In this document: positions 7,705 through 16,217 of the stretch, in pieces
How the letters are laid out: each line of letters opens with the position of its first letter
Numbering within the stretch: the first letter of the stretch is position 1
Assembly: GCF_900100005.1 (NCBI RefSeq)
Contig: NZ_FNEB01000002.1
Span: 372,001 to 436,000, forward strand
Direction: 5' to 3'
DNA from: Lutimaribacter saemankumensis
Lineage (GTDB): Bacteria > Pseudomonadota > Alphaproteobacteria > Rhodobacterales > Rhodobacteraceae
DNA: 64,000 nucleotides
Made by a program: the position numbers and the translations under genes
Notes under the pieces: generated by a model
The model's database searches: none
The model's input: the letters and a program-made list of their open reading frames with translations, nothing else
What the model was told of the DNA's origin: nothing

Positions 7705-8969
7705 AGTTTCAGCACCTCCTCGCGCGAGAAGGGATCGCCGCCGGTGGCGACCGACGGATCGTTCTTCCACTCGGGGTACTTTTCCAGGGCGGCCTTCACA
7801 TAGGTATAGTCGACAAGGTCATTCACCACGAAATCCGCATCCAATCCTTCGAGAAAGGTCGTGTCGCCGGAAACCACCGTGCGGTTCATCTCCTCTACGA
7901 TCAGTTTGGTTGCCGATGGGTATGGCCAAGGCTGGAAGTCGATCCGGCCGTTGCGGTATTCGCCCTCGTTCACGATGGCGCCGGTATCGATGTATTCCTG
8001 ATGTCCCGAATACAGGGTCATCGCGCGTTTCACGACCGCGGCGGGGGCTGGCAGATACCCTTCGCCGTCCTTGGACAGCAGCTCGGCCACCTCTTCCTTG
8101 TTCTGGCTGGCATAGACACTGGCGCGCACGACGGCGTTCATCACCTTTTGCGTCCATTCGGGCTTGGCCGTGGTCACCTGCTCATTCATGCACACCACGC
8201 AGCAGGGATGGTTCTTCCAGATGTCACCGGTAAACCGCAGCATGCGCGCACCCGCCTTCAACTCACCCAGTGCGTTGAACGGCTCGGCGACGATGTAGGC
8301 ATCGATCTTTTTCGCGGCCAGCGCCGGGGGCATTTCGGGCGGCGGCAGAACCTGCAGGTTGCACTCGTCCGCGGCCAGCGGTTCACCCTGCGGCTTGATC
8401 ACAGCCTTGATGCCGTTTGCACGCAACGCGTATTGCAGCACGATGTTGTGCATCGAGTACCAAAACGGCACGGCAACCTGTTTACCGCCAAGCCCCGCGA
8501 AATCAGCGATGTCGGTATGACGCCCCACGACGAGCGCCGAACCGTTGGTATGCGCCCAGGACATCACCTTGACCGGGAAATCGTTGTTGTAGCGCATCCA
8601 GACAGGGATCGGCTTAAGGAAATGCACGAGATTGAACTTGCCCGCGACGAACGACTCGATCAGGGGCGACCAGCCACGGATCAGGGTCGGGCGCTCGGCT
8701 TCGAGCCCTTCATCGGCGTAAAACCCCTTGGCATGGGCGACCAGCAAGGGCGTCGCATCGGTGATCGGCAGATAACCGATGCGCACGACATCGTCCTCCT
8801 GGGCCATGGCCGGCATCGGGAATCCACCCGTGAGCGAGCCCATCAGCGCGGCCAGACCACCGCCTGCCAGCATGTCCAGCGTCATGCGCCGCCCCTTGTC
8901 GATCCCGTCATGGCCGCAGCACGCGGCATGAAGATCGTGGTGTGAATGGGTCTTCTTGCAATCTGTCAT
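7701..8969 (-). CDS. ABC transporter substrate-binding protein (NrtA/SsuA-like), Tat-type leader
   Basis: I chose the ATG at 8969 (422 aa) because GAGG lies six bases upstream and the start sits 13 bases after the ATPase stop. The N-terminus is unusual: a Cys/His-rich stretch (DCKKTHSHH, then ACCGHDG) precedes a Tat-like leader with GRRMTLDML and cleavage after AMAQ. The mature part (VRIGYLPITDATPLLVAHAKGF) is the NMT1_2-type fold that binds nitrate, cyanate, bicarbonate, sulfonates or similar compounds. It overlaps the permease by ATGA. Ligand unknown; the OsmC/acyl-CoA dehydrogenase context favours an organosulfur or related anion. Confidence 0.85.
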   Translation of the reverse strand: MTDCKKTHSHHDLHAACCGHDGIDKGRRMTLDMLAGGGLAALMGSLTGGFPMPAMAQEDDVVRIGYLPITDATPLLVAHAKGFYADEGLEAERPTLIRGWSPLIESFVAGKFNLVHFLKPIPVWMRYNNDFPVKVMSWAHTNGSALVVGRHTDIADFAGLGGKQVAVPFWYSMHNIVLQYALRANGIKAVIKPQGEPLAADECNLQVLPPPEMPPALAAKKIDAYIVAEPFNALGELKAGARMLRFTGDIWKNHPCCVVCMNEQVTTAKPEWTQKVMNAVVRASVYASQNKEEVAELLSKDGEGYLPAPAAVVKRAMTLYSGHQEYIDTGAIVNEGEYRNGRIDFQPWPYPSATKLIVEEMNRTVVSGDTTFLEGLDADFVVNDLVDYTYVKAALEKYPEWKNDPSVATGGDPFSREEVLKL

Positions 8970-8982
8970 GGCATCCTCGCTG

Positions 8983-9882
8983 TCAGGCTTTTTCGGGGGT
9001 GTCGTCGGTTTCGTCGGCTGCGCCATGGGCGACTGCCGTGTAGATTTCCATCAACCGCACGTGCTCGGCATTGAAACGGTCGCAGCCGCCTTCGCGTTCG
9101 TCGTCGTCCAGATCGATAACCGTGTCTTGGGCGATACGGCCGGGGTTCGCGTCGAGCACCAGAACCCGGTCGGCCATGCGCACCGCCTCGGACACATCGT
9201 GGGTAACGATCACCAGCGTCAGCCCAAGGTTATGGGCGATCTTGCGGACATCGCGCTGCAAAGCCCGGCGCGTGAACGCGTCGAGCGCCGAAAAGGGTTC
9301 ATCCAGCAGCAGCATCTCGGGCCGGGTCGCAAGTGACCTGGCAAGAGCCACGCGTTGCTGCTGGCCGCCGGAAAGATCCTGGGCATTGCGGTCGGCGAAG
9401 GCGGCAAGATCGACCAGGTCCAGAACTTCGGGGACGCGCCGCGCGATTTCTTCGTTGCGGCGCGCGAACCGCAAGCCGAGCGCGGCGTTCTGCGCAACCG
9501 TCATCCAGGGAAACAGCGACGGCGCCTGGAACATCATCACCCAGCGGTTGCTGGGGCCGCGCACCGTGTTTCCATTGATAACGACCTCTCCCTGGCTGGG
9601 CAGGGTGAGGCCCGAGAGCATGTGCAGCAAAGTGGATTTCCCGCACCCGGACCGCCCGAGAAGCGCCACGACCTCGCCGGGTTCGACTTGGAATGAGATG
9701 TCTTCGAGAACCGGACCATCGCTGCGGCGGTAGGTGTGGCTCAGCCCCATGACGGCGATATGTGCCCCGGCGACCGCGGTGCGGTGCTTGCGCCTGGGGC
9801 GCGCGAGGCCCTGAAGTTTTTCCGCGCCGGAGAACATGGCCTTTTCGAGCATCATCTGAAAATCCTTGGCAGCCGCGAACAT
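8983..9882 (-). CDS. ABC transporter ATP-binding protein (SsuB/TauB/NrtD-like)
   Basis: ATPase with Walker A GRSGCGKST, Q-loop FQAPSLFPW, signature LSGGQQQRVALA, Walker B LLLDEPFSALD and H-loop THDVSEA. The ATG at 9882 (299 aa) has AGGAGA ten bases upstream; an ATG at 9903 in the same frame lacks a ribosome site. It is the first gene of the minus-strand operon, transcribed away from the TetR gene, and has an N-terminal extension of about 45 residues before the nucleotide-binding domain. Confidence 0.9.
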   Translation of the reverse strand: MFAAAKDFQMMLEKAMFSGAEKLQGLARPRRKHRTAVAGAHIAVMGLSHTYRRSDGPVLEDISFQVEPGEVVALLGRSGCGKSTLLHMLSGLTLPSQGEVVINGNTVRGPSNRWVMMFQAPSLFPWMTVAQNAALGLRFARRNEEIARRVPEVLDLVDLAAFADRNAQDLSGGQQQRVALARSLATRPEMLLLDEPFSALDAFTRRALQRDVRKIAHNLGLTLVIVTHDVSEAVRMADRVLVLDANPGRIAQDTVIDLDDDEREGGCDRFNAEHVRLMEIYTAVAHGAADETDDTPEKA

Positions 9883-9966
9883 ACCGTTCTGTCTCCTGAT
9901 CATGGGGGGATGCCGCGCAAATTCGTCAAACAGACGGGCATGGTAAAGCGGGGTGGATTCAAAAAA

Positions 9967-10122
9967 GTCTATTTTTGAGGCGAAAAAACTGGATTAGGAA
10001 CAAGCGTTGCGCGGAAAACTGTCCAGTCTACGACCTGTTCGCAAAATCGCCGAGTCGCTGGAACCTTGTTTTTCGGCGAACCGATCTGTCTATTTTTCTT
10101 GCAATTGCGTGACGCTTGTTCC
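9967..10122. promoter_or_regulatory. Divergent control region with 11-bp inverted repeat, candidate TetR operator
   Basis: GGAACAAGCGT at 9997-10007 recurs as its exact complement ACGCTTGTTCC at 10112-10122; similarity extends a few bases inward. In addition GTCTATTTTT is repeated directly at 9967-9976 and 10088-10097. These elements lie between the ABC operon (starts 9882, minus) and the TetR gene (starts 10188, plus), where a repressor controlling both would bind. Confidence 0.5.
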
Positions 10123-10187
10123 AACTTGCCCGCCACTACCGGAACACCGTTTCGTTCAGGCGCAGCCAAGACAAACCGGAGAATGGC

Positions 10188-10823
10188 ATGAACAAGCCCG
10201 CCACGATCGTCCCCCCTTCGGAACCGGACCAGGAATGGAGCATCGCGGTATCACCTGACGATTCGGCCCGCGGGCGACTGGTGGCTGCGGCCGCACATTT
10301 GTTCTGCAACAGGGGCTTCGCGGCGACGGGCGTCGATGCGATCGTTGCACGGGCAGGAACGGCCAAGGCAACGATGTACAAGCATTTCCCTTCAAAGGAC
10401 GACCTGATCGCCGCCGTCCTGAAAGCCGAAGGCGAAGCCTGGAGAAAATGGTTCTTCGGGCGGCTGTCTCTGGTCGATGGACCGGCGCGCATCCGTATTC
10501 TTGCGGTTTTCGACGTTCTTGAAGATTGGTTTGCCGATCCCGGTTTTTACGGCTGCCCGTTCATCAATGCGGTCGCGGAATTCGAAACCGGGGATCACGC
10601 CGCGCGCGCCGCAGCCGATCTGCACAAGGAACACCTGCTGACCTGGTTGAAGGCCCAACTGATCGAAATGGATATCGCTGACCCTAATGAATCCGCGCGA
10701 AGCATCGCCGTATTGATCGATGGGGCAATCGTGGCGGCACAACACGCGCATGACCCCAGTTTTGCGCAGACGGCAAAGCGACTGGCACAGTGCCATCTGG
10801 ACAGCATTTCCCAGTCATCGTGA
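10188..10823 (+). CDS. TetR family transcriptional regulator
   Basis: The ATG at 10188 has GGAGA just upstream; the longer open frame from 10116 has none. 211 aa. The N-terminal helix-turn-helix is clear (LVAAAAHLFCNRGFAATGVDAIVARAG split over residues 26-50, then KATMYKHFPSKDDL), followed by a TetR_C-type ligand-binding domain. Divergent from the importer operon with repeats in the shared control region, it most likely represses that operon until a ligand binds. Ligand unknown. Confidence 0.9.
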   Translation: MNKPATIVPPSEPDQEWSIAVSPDDSARGRLVAAAAHLFCNRGFAATGVDAIVARAGTAKATMYKHFPSKDDLIAAVLKAEGEAWRKWFFGRLSLVDGPARIRILAVFDVLEDWFADPGFYGCPFINAVAEFETGDHAARAAADLHKEHLLTWLKAQLIEMDIADPNESARSIAVLIDGAIVAAQHAHDPSFAQTAKRLAQCHLDSISQSS

Positions 10824-10835
10824 GTTTCAACGATG

Positions 10836-10861
10836 GACGCAGCGCCCCTTGGCGCCGCGTC
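10836..10861. terminator. Hairpin between convergent TetR and LysE genes
   Basis: GACGC-A-GCGCC and GGCGC-C-GCGTC form an eleven-position stem with one mismatch around a CCTT loop. It sits between two converging genes with no T-run on either side; a bidirectional terminator is the natural reading. Confidence 0.5.
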
Positions 10862-10865
10862 ACGA

Positions 10866-11459
10866 TCAGACCAATTCGGTTACTGCCAGCAGAACGACAG
10901 CCATCATCGAAAGCGCCATGGCCTTGTTTATGATCGAATGCACCCTTGGCGACAGATCCAGGCGATGCAGAGATACGCCCGCCCATAGCCAGAGAACATG
11001 GATCGGGATCCAGATCGCGTTCATGATCGCGAACTTGGCCAGCACTTCGTAGACATAGTTTTCGGGAAGGAAGCCGAAGCCCGTGAAAAGGGCGGTGTTC
11101 ACCGCATACGCCTTTGGATTGACCGTTTGCAGAACGATGCCCCCCGCGACCCCGGGCGGGCTGGCCTTTTCGATAAAGGCAAGCCTTGCACCGGCAAAGG
11201 CAATCCGAATGGCAAGATACGTCAAGTAACCGAACGACAGGGCGAAAAGCACCAACCTGATGCGGTCATCCGCAAGCACCAGCGCGGCAAGCCCACTAAC
11301 CACGGCGAGAGCAACGAGATTGGTTCCCAGAAAAAGCCCGCAAACATAGCGCATCCCGGCACGCATACCGAAACCGGCGCCAACCCCCGCCGTGGAAAGA
11401 ACCCCCGGGCCGGGTGTTATGATCAGGAAAAAAACTGCAGCGGCAAAGGTGAGCATCAC
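10866..11459 (-). CDS. LysE/RhtB family amino-acid exporter
   Basis: 197 aa, about six membrane helices. The N-terminus FFLIITPGPGVLS carries the family PGP motif, followed by GAGFGMRAGMRYVCGLFLG. NPKAYA near residue 115 matches the conserved loop. Such proteins export amino acids, homoserine lactones or related metabolites across the inner membrane. It converges on the TetR gene and has no clear partner; no strong ribosome site precedes the ATG pair at 11459/11456. Confidence 0.9.
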   Translation of the reverse strand: MMLTFAAAVFFLIITPGPGVLSTAGVGAGFGMRAGMRYVCGLFLGTNLVALAVVSGLAALVLADDRIRLVLFALSFGYLTYLAIRIAFAGARLAFIEKASPPGVAGGIVLQTVNPKAYAVNTALFTGFGFLPENYVYEVLAKFAIMNAIWIPIHVLWLWAGVSLHRLDLSPRVHSIINKAMALSMMAVVLLAVTELV

Positions 11460-11772
11460 GAAGTTCTACAGTGAGAAATCTAGCATGATCAACCGCGCCA
11501 TTGCTTCCTCGCATATCCCGATTTCCCGTCCGGCATCAACGATTCCGCGCGCGACATGACCCCCAATCAAGTGGGTACGACGAAGCGGGCCAGATGTTTC
11601 GCCTATTTTTTCGGCGCGGCCCTCCGCATCAGATCAATCGTATAAAGCGTTATTAATCGGATAGTTAGAAGCTGCCCCACGCATCCGATACGGCGTGGTC
11701 GGGCTGCATCCTCGCATCGCACATGGTTGTCCGGGTCGAATCTTGTTGACCCAAGAAGCGAACCAAAAAAGT
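11460..11772. other. Intergenic region, no gene seen
   Basis: Divergent gap between the LysE exporter and the GntR regulator. I see no convincing reading frame or RNA. It is more AT-rich than its neighbours in places (11625-11680) and should hold both promoters; the only clear element is the operator at its right end, listed separately. Confidence 0.6.
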
Positions 11773-11788
11773 ATTGGTTCATACCAAT
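11773..11788. promoter_or_regulatory. PdhR/FadR-type operator palindrome
   Basis: ATTGGT-TCAT-ACCAAT is a perfect palindrome 13 bases before the GntR start. FadR-subfamily regulators such as PdhR recognise ATTGGT and ACCAAT arms around a 3-base centre; here the centre is 4 bases. A second AACCAA at 11761 can pair with the same TTGGTT. Probable autoregulatory site governing the downstream operon. Confidence 0.65.
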
Positions 11789-11801
11789 GAGCAAATGATT
11801 C

Positions 11802-12527
11802 ATGAACCAGACGCTGACAAAGCCTGTGAACCGCGCCGACAATGACCCCGAAACCGACCGGGTGCTTGCGGCCGTTCGCCAGATCGTTCTGGACAATCTT
11901 CTTCCGTCGGATGGACGCCTTCCCACCGAACGGCAGCTGGCGGCCGAATTGGGCGCGGGACGTCGCGCCGTGCGCCGCGCTTTGACGCAACTGGAAACCG
12001 AAGGGCTGATCTGGCGCAAACAGGGCAAAGGCACATTTGCGGGTCAGCCGCCGGACCCGACCGAGGCGCTTGCCGCCGAGATCGTGGCCGAGGTCGATCC
12101 GCTGAGCGCGATGGAAGCCCGACTTTGCATTGAACCCGCCCTGGCAGAGTTGTGCGCGCGGCGCGCCACAGCCGAAGATGTCGCGCGTCTGCGCCAACTT
12201 GCGGAACGCACACACGAGGCGCACGAGGCAGATGCGGCCGAGCTTTGGGATGGCGCGTTGCATCGCGCCATCGCAAGGATCGCGGGCAACCGCGTGATGC
12301 TGACCGCCTTCACCCTCATAGACGAGGTGCGTATGGGCGAGGATTGGCAGATGAAACGCCACCGCGCCCGAAACGAGGCGCGGCGCGAACTTTATGATGC
12401 GCAGCACAAGCGGATCATCGATGCGATCGACGCACGCGACGGTGAAGCGGCCGCCGACGCCATGCGCGAACACCTGACGGCCTTGTTCAACAACCTCAAG
12501 GCATCGATGTCGGAGGGTTCCGTATGA
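11802..12527 (+). CDS. FadR-subfamily GntR transcriptional regulator
   Basis: 241 aa. Winged helix near residues 15-80 (LPTERQLAAELG, RRAVRRALTQLETEGLI, RKQGKGTF) and a C-terminal FCD ligand domain with its metal-binding D-x3-H (DGALH) and later His residues in AQHKRI and MREHL. These proteins sense small carboxylates or amino-acid-like ligands. The last codons overlap the first ABC ATPase gene, so it is the first gene of the operon it presumably controls through the palindrome at 11773. Confidence 0.9.
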   Translation: MNQTLTKPVNRADNDPETDRVLAAVRQIVLDNLLPSDGRLPTERQLAAELGAGRRAVRRALTQLETEGLIWRKQGKGTFAGQPPDPTEALAAEIVAEVDPLSAMEARLCIEPALAELCARRATAEDVARLRQLAERTHEAHEADAAELWDGALHRAIARIAGNRVMLTAFTLIDEVRMGEDWQMKRHRARNEARRELYDAQHKRIIDAIDARDGEAAADAMREHLTALFNNLKASMSEGSV

Positions 12528-13531
12528 CCACCGCGATCCCGCTGCTGCAAGTAACCGATCTTTCGATCCGCGTACGAGGGACAAGCGCGCCCCTGGTCGA
12601 TAATGTCAGCTTTACGCTGAATGCCGGGGAAACGCTTTGCATCGTGGGCGAATCCGGGTGCGGCAAAAGCCTGACGGCGCTTGCGTTGATGGGCTTGCTG
12701 GAAGGGACGCCGTTGCAGGTCGAAAAGGGATCGGCCCTGTTCCAGGGTGTCGATCTGCTGTCGGCCAAACCCGAAACGCTCCGCGGGCTTCGGGGCGATC
12801 GTGTCGCGATGATCTTTCAGGAACCGATGACATCGCTGAACCCGGCGCTGCGCATCGGGGAACAGATCGCCGAAGCGATACGCGAACATCGCGACATGCC
12901 CCGTGACCAGGTCCGGGCGCGGGCATTGGAGATGCTGAAACGGGTGCGTATTCCGGCCGCCGACAAAAGACTGGACGAATATCCTCATCAGTTGTCCGGC
13001 GGCATGCGGCAGCGCGTGATGATCGCGATGGCGCTTGCGAATGACCCTGCCCTTCTGATTGCAGACGAACCGACCACGGCTCTGGACGTGACGATCCAGG
13101 CGCAGATCCTCGAACTGATGCGCAGCCTTGGCGCCGAAACGGGTGCGGCGCAGATCATGATAACCCACGATCTTGGCGTGGTGGCCGAGATGGCCGACAA
13201 GGTGGCAGTCATGTATGCGGGCCGTATCGTCGAGGCCGGGACAACGGCGCAGATATTTGACGACCCACAACATCCCTACACACTCGGCCTGATGAGTTCG
13301 ATGCCTTCGCTTGCAGGCGATCAGGAGAGGCTTGTCACCATCCCCGGCACGGTTCCAAGCCCCGCGAACATGCCCGATGGCTGCCGTTTCGCCGCACGCT
13401 GTCCGTTTGCAACGGGTCGATGCAAGGAAACACCCTTGTTGCAGGACCAGGGGGCCGGGCACAGGGTGGCCTGCTGGCACGCACCGGTCGAAAACTTCGC
13501 CGCCAATTCACGCGACGAGGTGCCGGCATGA
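12524..13531 (+). CDS. Oligopeptide/dipeptide ABC transporter ATPase (DppD/OppD-like)
   Basis: 335 aa. Walker [10 protein letters not shown]-loop [10 protein letters not shown], signature [15 protein letters not shown], Walker [12 protein letters not shown], plus the C-terminal peptide-transporter extension ([10 protein letters not shown], then CRFAARCP with conserved cysteines). Start and stop overlap the neighbours by ATGA. Paired with the second ATPase, it forms the heterodimeric motor of the importer. Confidence 0.92.
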   Translation: MTTAIPLLQVTDLSIRVRGTSAPLVDNVSFTLNAGETLCIVGESGCGKSLTALALMGLLEGTPLQVEKGSALFQGVDLLSAKPETLRGLRGDRVAMIFQEPMTSLNPALRIGEQIAEAIREHRDMPRDQVRARALEMLKRVRIPAADKRLDEYPHQLSGGMRQRVMIAMALANDPALLIADEPTTALDVTIQAQILELMRSLGAETGAAQIMITHDLGVVAEMADKVAVMYAGRIVEAGTTAQIFDDPQHPYTLGLMSSMPSLAGDQERLVTIPGTVPSPANMPDGCRFAARCPFATGRCKETPLLQDQGAGHRVACWHAPVENFAANSRDEVPA

Positions 13532-14631
13532 CCGACATCATCCTTTCGGCACAGGGCCTTGTGCGCAGGTTCACCGCCCGCAAACCACTTTTCGGCACAC
13601 CGAGTGTGGTTCAGGCGGTCAGCGATGTCACACTGGATGTGCGACGGGGCGAAACACTCGCCATCGTGGGGGAATCGGGCTGTGGGAAATCCACGCTCGC
13701 ACGGCTTTTGACCCGCTTGCTCGCGCCGTCAGAAGGGGCCGTCGTTTATGACGGCAGGGATATCGCGTCGCTTTCCGATACGGAAATGCGAACCTTGCGC
13801 CGCGACATGCAGTTCATCTTTCAGGATCCGTTTTCGTCGCTGAATCCGCGGATGACGGTTGGCGCGCTGATCGAGGAACCCCTGCGCATTCATCGCATGG
13901 GGTCAGCACCGGAACGCCGCGCGAAGGTGGCGGACCTTCTGCGGAAAGTCGGGTTGCGGCCAGAACATGCCGACCGGTTTCCACATGAATTCTCGGGCGG
14001 GCAACGCCAACGCATCGGCATCGCCCGCGCGCTGGCGACCGGCCCCAGGATTGTGGTCGGCGACGAACCGGTTTCCGCCCTTGATGTTTCGATTCAGGCG
14101 CAGGTCGTCAACATCCTTGAAGACCTGAAAGAAGAGCTGGGCCTGACGCTAGTCATCATCGCACACGATCTGGCCGTGATCCGGCACATATCGGATCGCG
14201 TCGCGGTGATGTATCTTGGAGAGATTGTCGAGCTCGGAGATGCCGCCGCGCTGTTCGAAAAACCGGCGCATCCCTACACGGAAACACTGCTTTCCGCGAT
14301 CCCTATTCCGGCAACCGGTGCACGCAAGGCCCGATCGCTGGTTGACGGCGATCCGCCCAACCCGATTTCGCCACCACCAGGATGCCGGTTTCACACCCGC
14401 TGCCCGTACGCACAAGCACGTTGCCGGTCGGAACGACCGGGCCTCAGAACACTCGCCCCGGACCGCCAAGTCGCCTGCCATTTCGCGGAAGACCTGTCGC
14501 TGGCGGGCGTCGATGCCACCATGGCGGCACGACCCGCAGCGGCAGAGCGCCGGTTTGCCGTCTATTCGAATGCCCGCGCCAATATGACGGGGGCGGAGAC
14601 CAACAAGACCAAACTACCAACAGAGGAGTAA
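13528..14631 (+). CDS. Oligopeptide/dipeptide ABC transporter ATPase (DppF/OppF-like)
   Basis: The ATG at 13528 overlaps the previous stop; the frame upstream is a shadow. 367 aa with [43 protein letters not shown] and the C-terminal HPYTETLLSA/CRFHTRCPYAQARC extension. About 40 extra low-complexity residues at the C-terminus are not usual for the family. It is the second ATPase of the peptide-type importer. Confidence 0.92.
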   Translation: MTDIILSAQGLVRRFTARKPLFGTPSVVQAVSDVTLDVRRGETLAIVGESGCGKSTLARLLTRLLAPSEGAVVYDGRDIASLSDTEMRTLRRDMQFIFQDPFSSLNPRMTVGALIEEPLRIHRMGSAPERRAKVADLLRKVGLRPEHADRFPHEFSGGQRQRIGIARALATGPRIVVGDEPVSALDVSIQAQVVNILEDLKEELGLTLVIIAHDLAVIRHISDRVAVMYLGEIVELGDAAALFEKPAHPYTETLLSAIPIPATGARKARSLVDGDPPNPISPPPGCRFHTRCPYAQARCRSERPGLRTLAPDRQVACHFAEDLSLAGVDATMAARPAAAERRFAVYSNARANMTGAETNKTKLPTEE

Positions 14632-14636
14632 TCGAC

Positions 14637-16148
14637 ATGCGTATCACCAAGACAGTGGGTCTTGCCGCGTTGCTGGCACTGACGACCGGGCTTGCCCACG
14701 CCCAGGATTTGCGGATCGGCCTGCAGGAAGATCCCGACGTTCTCGATCCCGATCAGTCGCGTACATTCGTCGGGCGTATCGTCTATGCATCGCTTTGCGA
14801 CAAACTGGTCGATATCACGCCCGACCTGGAAATCATTCCGATGCTGGCCACCGGCTGGGAATGGAGCGCGGACGGAACCGAATTGACGATGTCGCTGCGC
14901 GAAGGCGTGACATTTCATGACGGCGAACCGTTCAACGCGGCTGCCGTTGCCGCCAATATCGACCGGTCCAAGAACCTGGACGTCAGCCGTCGTAAATCCG
15001 AGGTGAAATCGATCGAAAGCTGGGAGGTTGTCGACGACTACACCATCCGATTCAAGCTGTCCTCGCCTGATGCCACGCTGCTTGCGCAATTCGCCGATCG
15101 CTCGGGCATGATGCTGTCGCCCAAGGCCACGGCCGCGGCAGGGGCGGATTTCGGTCTGAACCCGGTGTGTGCCGGCCCGTTCAAGTTCAAGGAACGCGTT
15201 CAGCAGGACCGTATCGTTCTGGAAAAATTCGCTGACTATTATCGCGCGGACGAGATCAATTTCGACAGCGTGACCTTCCTGCCGATCCCCGACACGACCG
15301 TGCGCCTGGCCAACCTTCGGGCGGGCGACTTGCACATGCTTGAACGGCTTGCCGCGACCGACCTGTCCTCGGCCGAGGCGGATGCAGGCCTGCAGGTGGA
15401 AAAGGCGACATCGCTTGGCTATCAGGGGATCACGATCAACATCGCGAATGGCGCGCGCGCGGAAAACCCGCTTGGCCAGAGCGCGGCGGTGCGTAAGGCG
15501 CTGTCCTTGTCCATCGACCGCAACGCTTTGAACCAGGTTGTATTCGAAGGCGCCTTCGCGCCGGGCAATCAGCCTTATTCGCCGACGTCGCCATGGTACA
15601 ACAAGTCCTTCCCGGTGCCAGAACGTGACATCGACGCTGCCAAGGCCCTGTTGGCCGAAGCTGGACATGGCGATGGCGTCACCATCGAGGTGCAGGTGGC
15701 AAACAACCCTGTGCAGACGCAGGTGATGCAGGTGATCCAGGCCATGGCCGCCGAAGCAGGCATCACGATAGAACTGGCCGCCAAGGAATTCGCCACGCTC
15801 CTGGCCGACCAATCCGCCGGTGAATTCACCGCCAGCCAGATCGGTTGGTCCGGCCGGGTCGACCCGGACGGCAACATTCACCAGTTCATGACAACCGGTG
15901 GAGGGATCAACGACTCCAAGTATTCCGACGCCGACATGGACAAGTTCCTGAACGAGGCACGCCTGTCGAACGATCCTGCCGTGCGCAAGCAGAGCTACGA
16001 TGCCGCGATTGCCAAGCAGCAGGAAGACATGCCCATCATCTACCTTTATCACCCGGTCTGGATCTGGGCGCTTGATCAAAAGGTGGCGGGTTTCACCCCG
16101 TATCCCGATGGGATGATCCGCCTGCATGGCGTCTCGGTCTCCGAGTAA
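14637..16148 (+). CDS. ABC transporter substrate-binding protein, peptide/nickel family (SBP_bac_5)
   Basis: I start at 14637, where AGAGGAG precedes the ATG by 8 bases. 503 aa with a clear Sec signal peptide (TVGLAALLALTTGLAHAQ, cleavage after AHA). The mature fold follows DppA/OppA proteins (DLEIIPMLATGWEWSADGTE, then FHDGEPFNAA). It captures the ligand in the periplasm for the permeases downstream. Association with gamma-glutamyltransferase and amidase genes suggests glutathione-like, gamma-glutamyl or short amide-bearing peptides. Confidence 0.92.
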   Translation: MRITKTVGLAALLALTTGLAHAQDLRIGLQEDPDVLDPDQSRTFVGRIVYASLCDKLVDITPDLEIIPMLATGWEWSADGTELTMSLREGVTFHDGEPFNAAAVAANIDRSKNLDVSRRKSEVKSIESWEVVDDYTIRFKLSSPDATLLAQFADRSGMMLSPKATAAAGADFGLNPVCAGPFKFKERVQQDRIVLEKFADYYRADEINFDSVTFLPIPDTTVRLANLRAGDLHMLERLAATDLSSAEADAGLQVEKATSLGYQGITINIANGARAENPLGQSAAVRKALSLSIDRNALNQVVFEGAFAPGNQPYSPTSPWYNKSFPVPERDIDAAKALLAEAGHGDGVTIEVQVANNPVQTQVMQVIQAMAAEAGITIELAAKEFATLLADQSAGEFTASQIGWSGRVDPDGNIHQFMTTGGGINDSKYSDADMDKFLNEARLSNDPAVRKQSYDAAIAKQQEDMPIIYLYHPVWIWALDQKVAGFTPYPDGMIRLHGVSVSE

Positions 16149-16156
16149 ACCCTACA

Positions 16157-16183
16157 CCGCCCCGGTACCCGATGCCGGGGCGG
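16157..16183 (+). promoter_or_regulatory. Strong intercistronic hairpin after the binding-protein gene
   Basis: CCGCCCCGG (16157-16165) pairs with CCGGGGCGG (16175-16183) around a 9-nt loop, in the gap between the binding protein and the first permease. No T-run follows. In other binding-protein-dependent systems such hairpins lower downstream expression and protect the upstream mRNA, giving excess binding protein. Confidence 0.6.
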
Positions 16184-16217
16184 TTCCACAGCCCTTCTGT
16201 CAAGGAACCCTATACTC

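Noticed and set aside
14562-16127. 521-aa open frame on the minus strand under the peptide-binding-protein gene
   Set aside because: It is the antisense shadow of a clear SBP_bac_5 gene with signal peptide and ribosome site; high-GC third positions create long antisense frames. No motif of its own.
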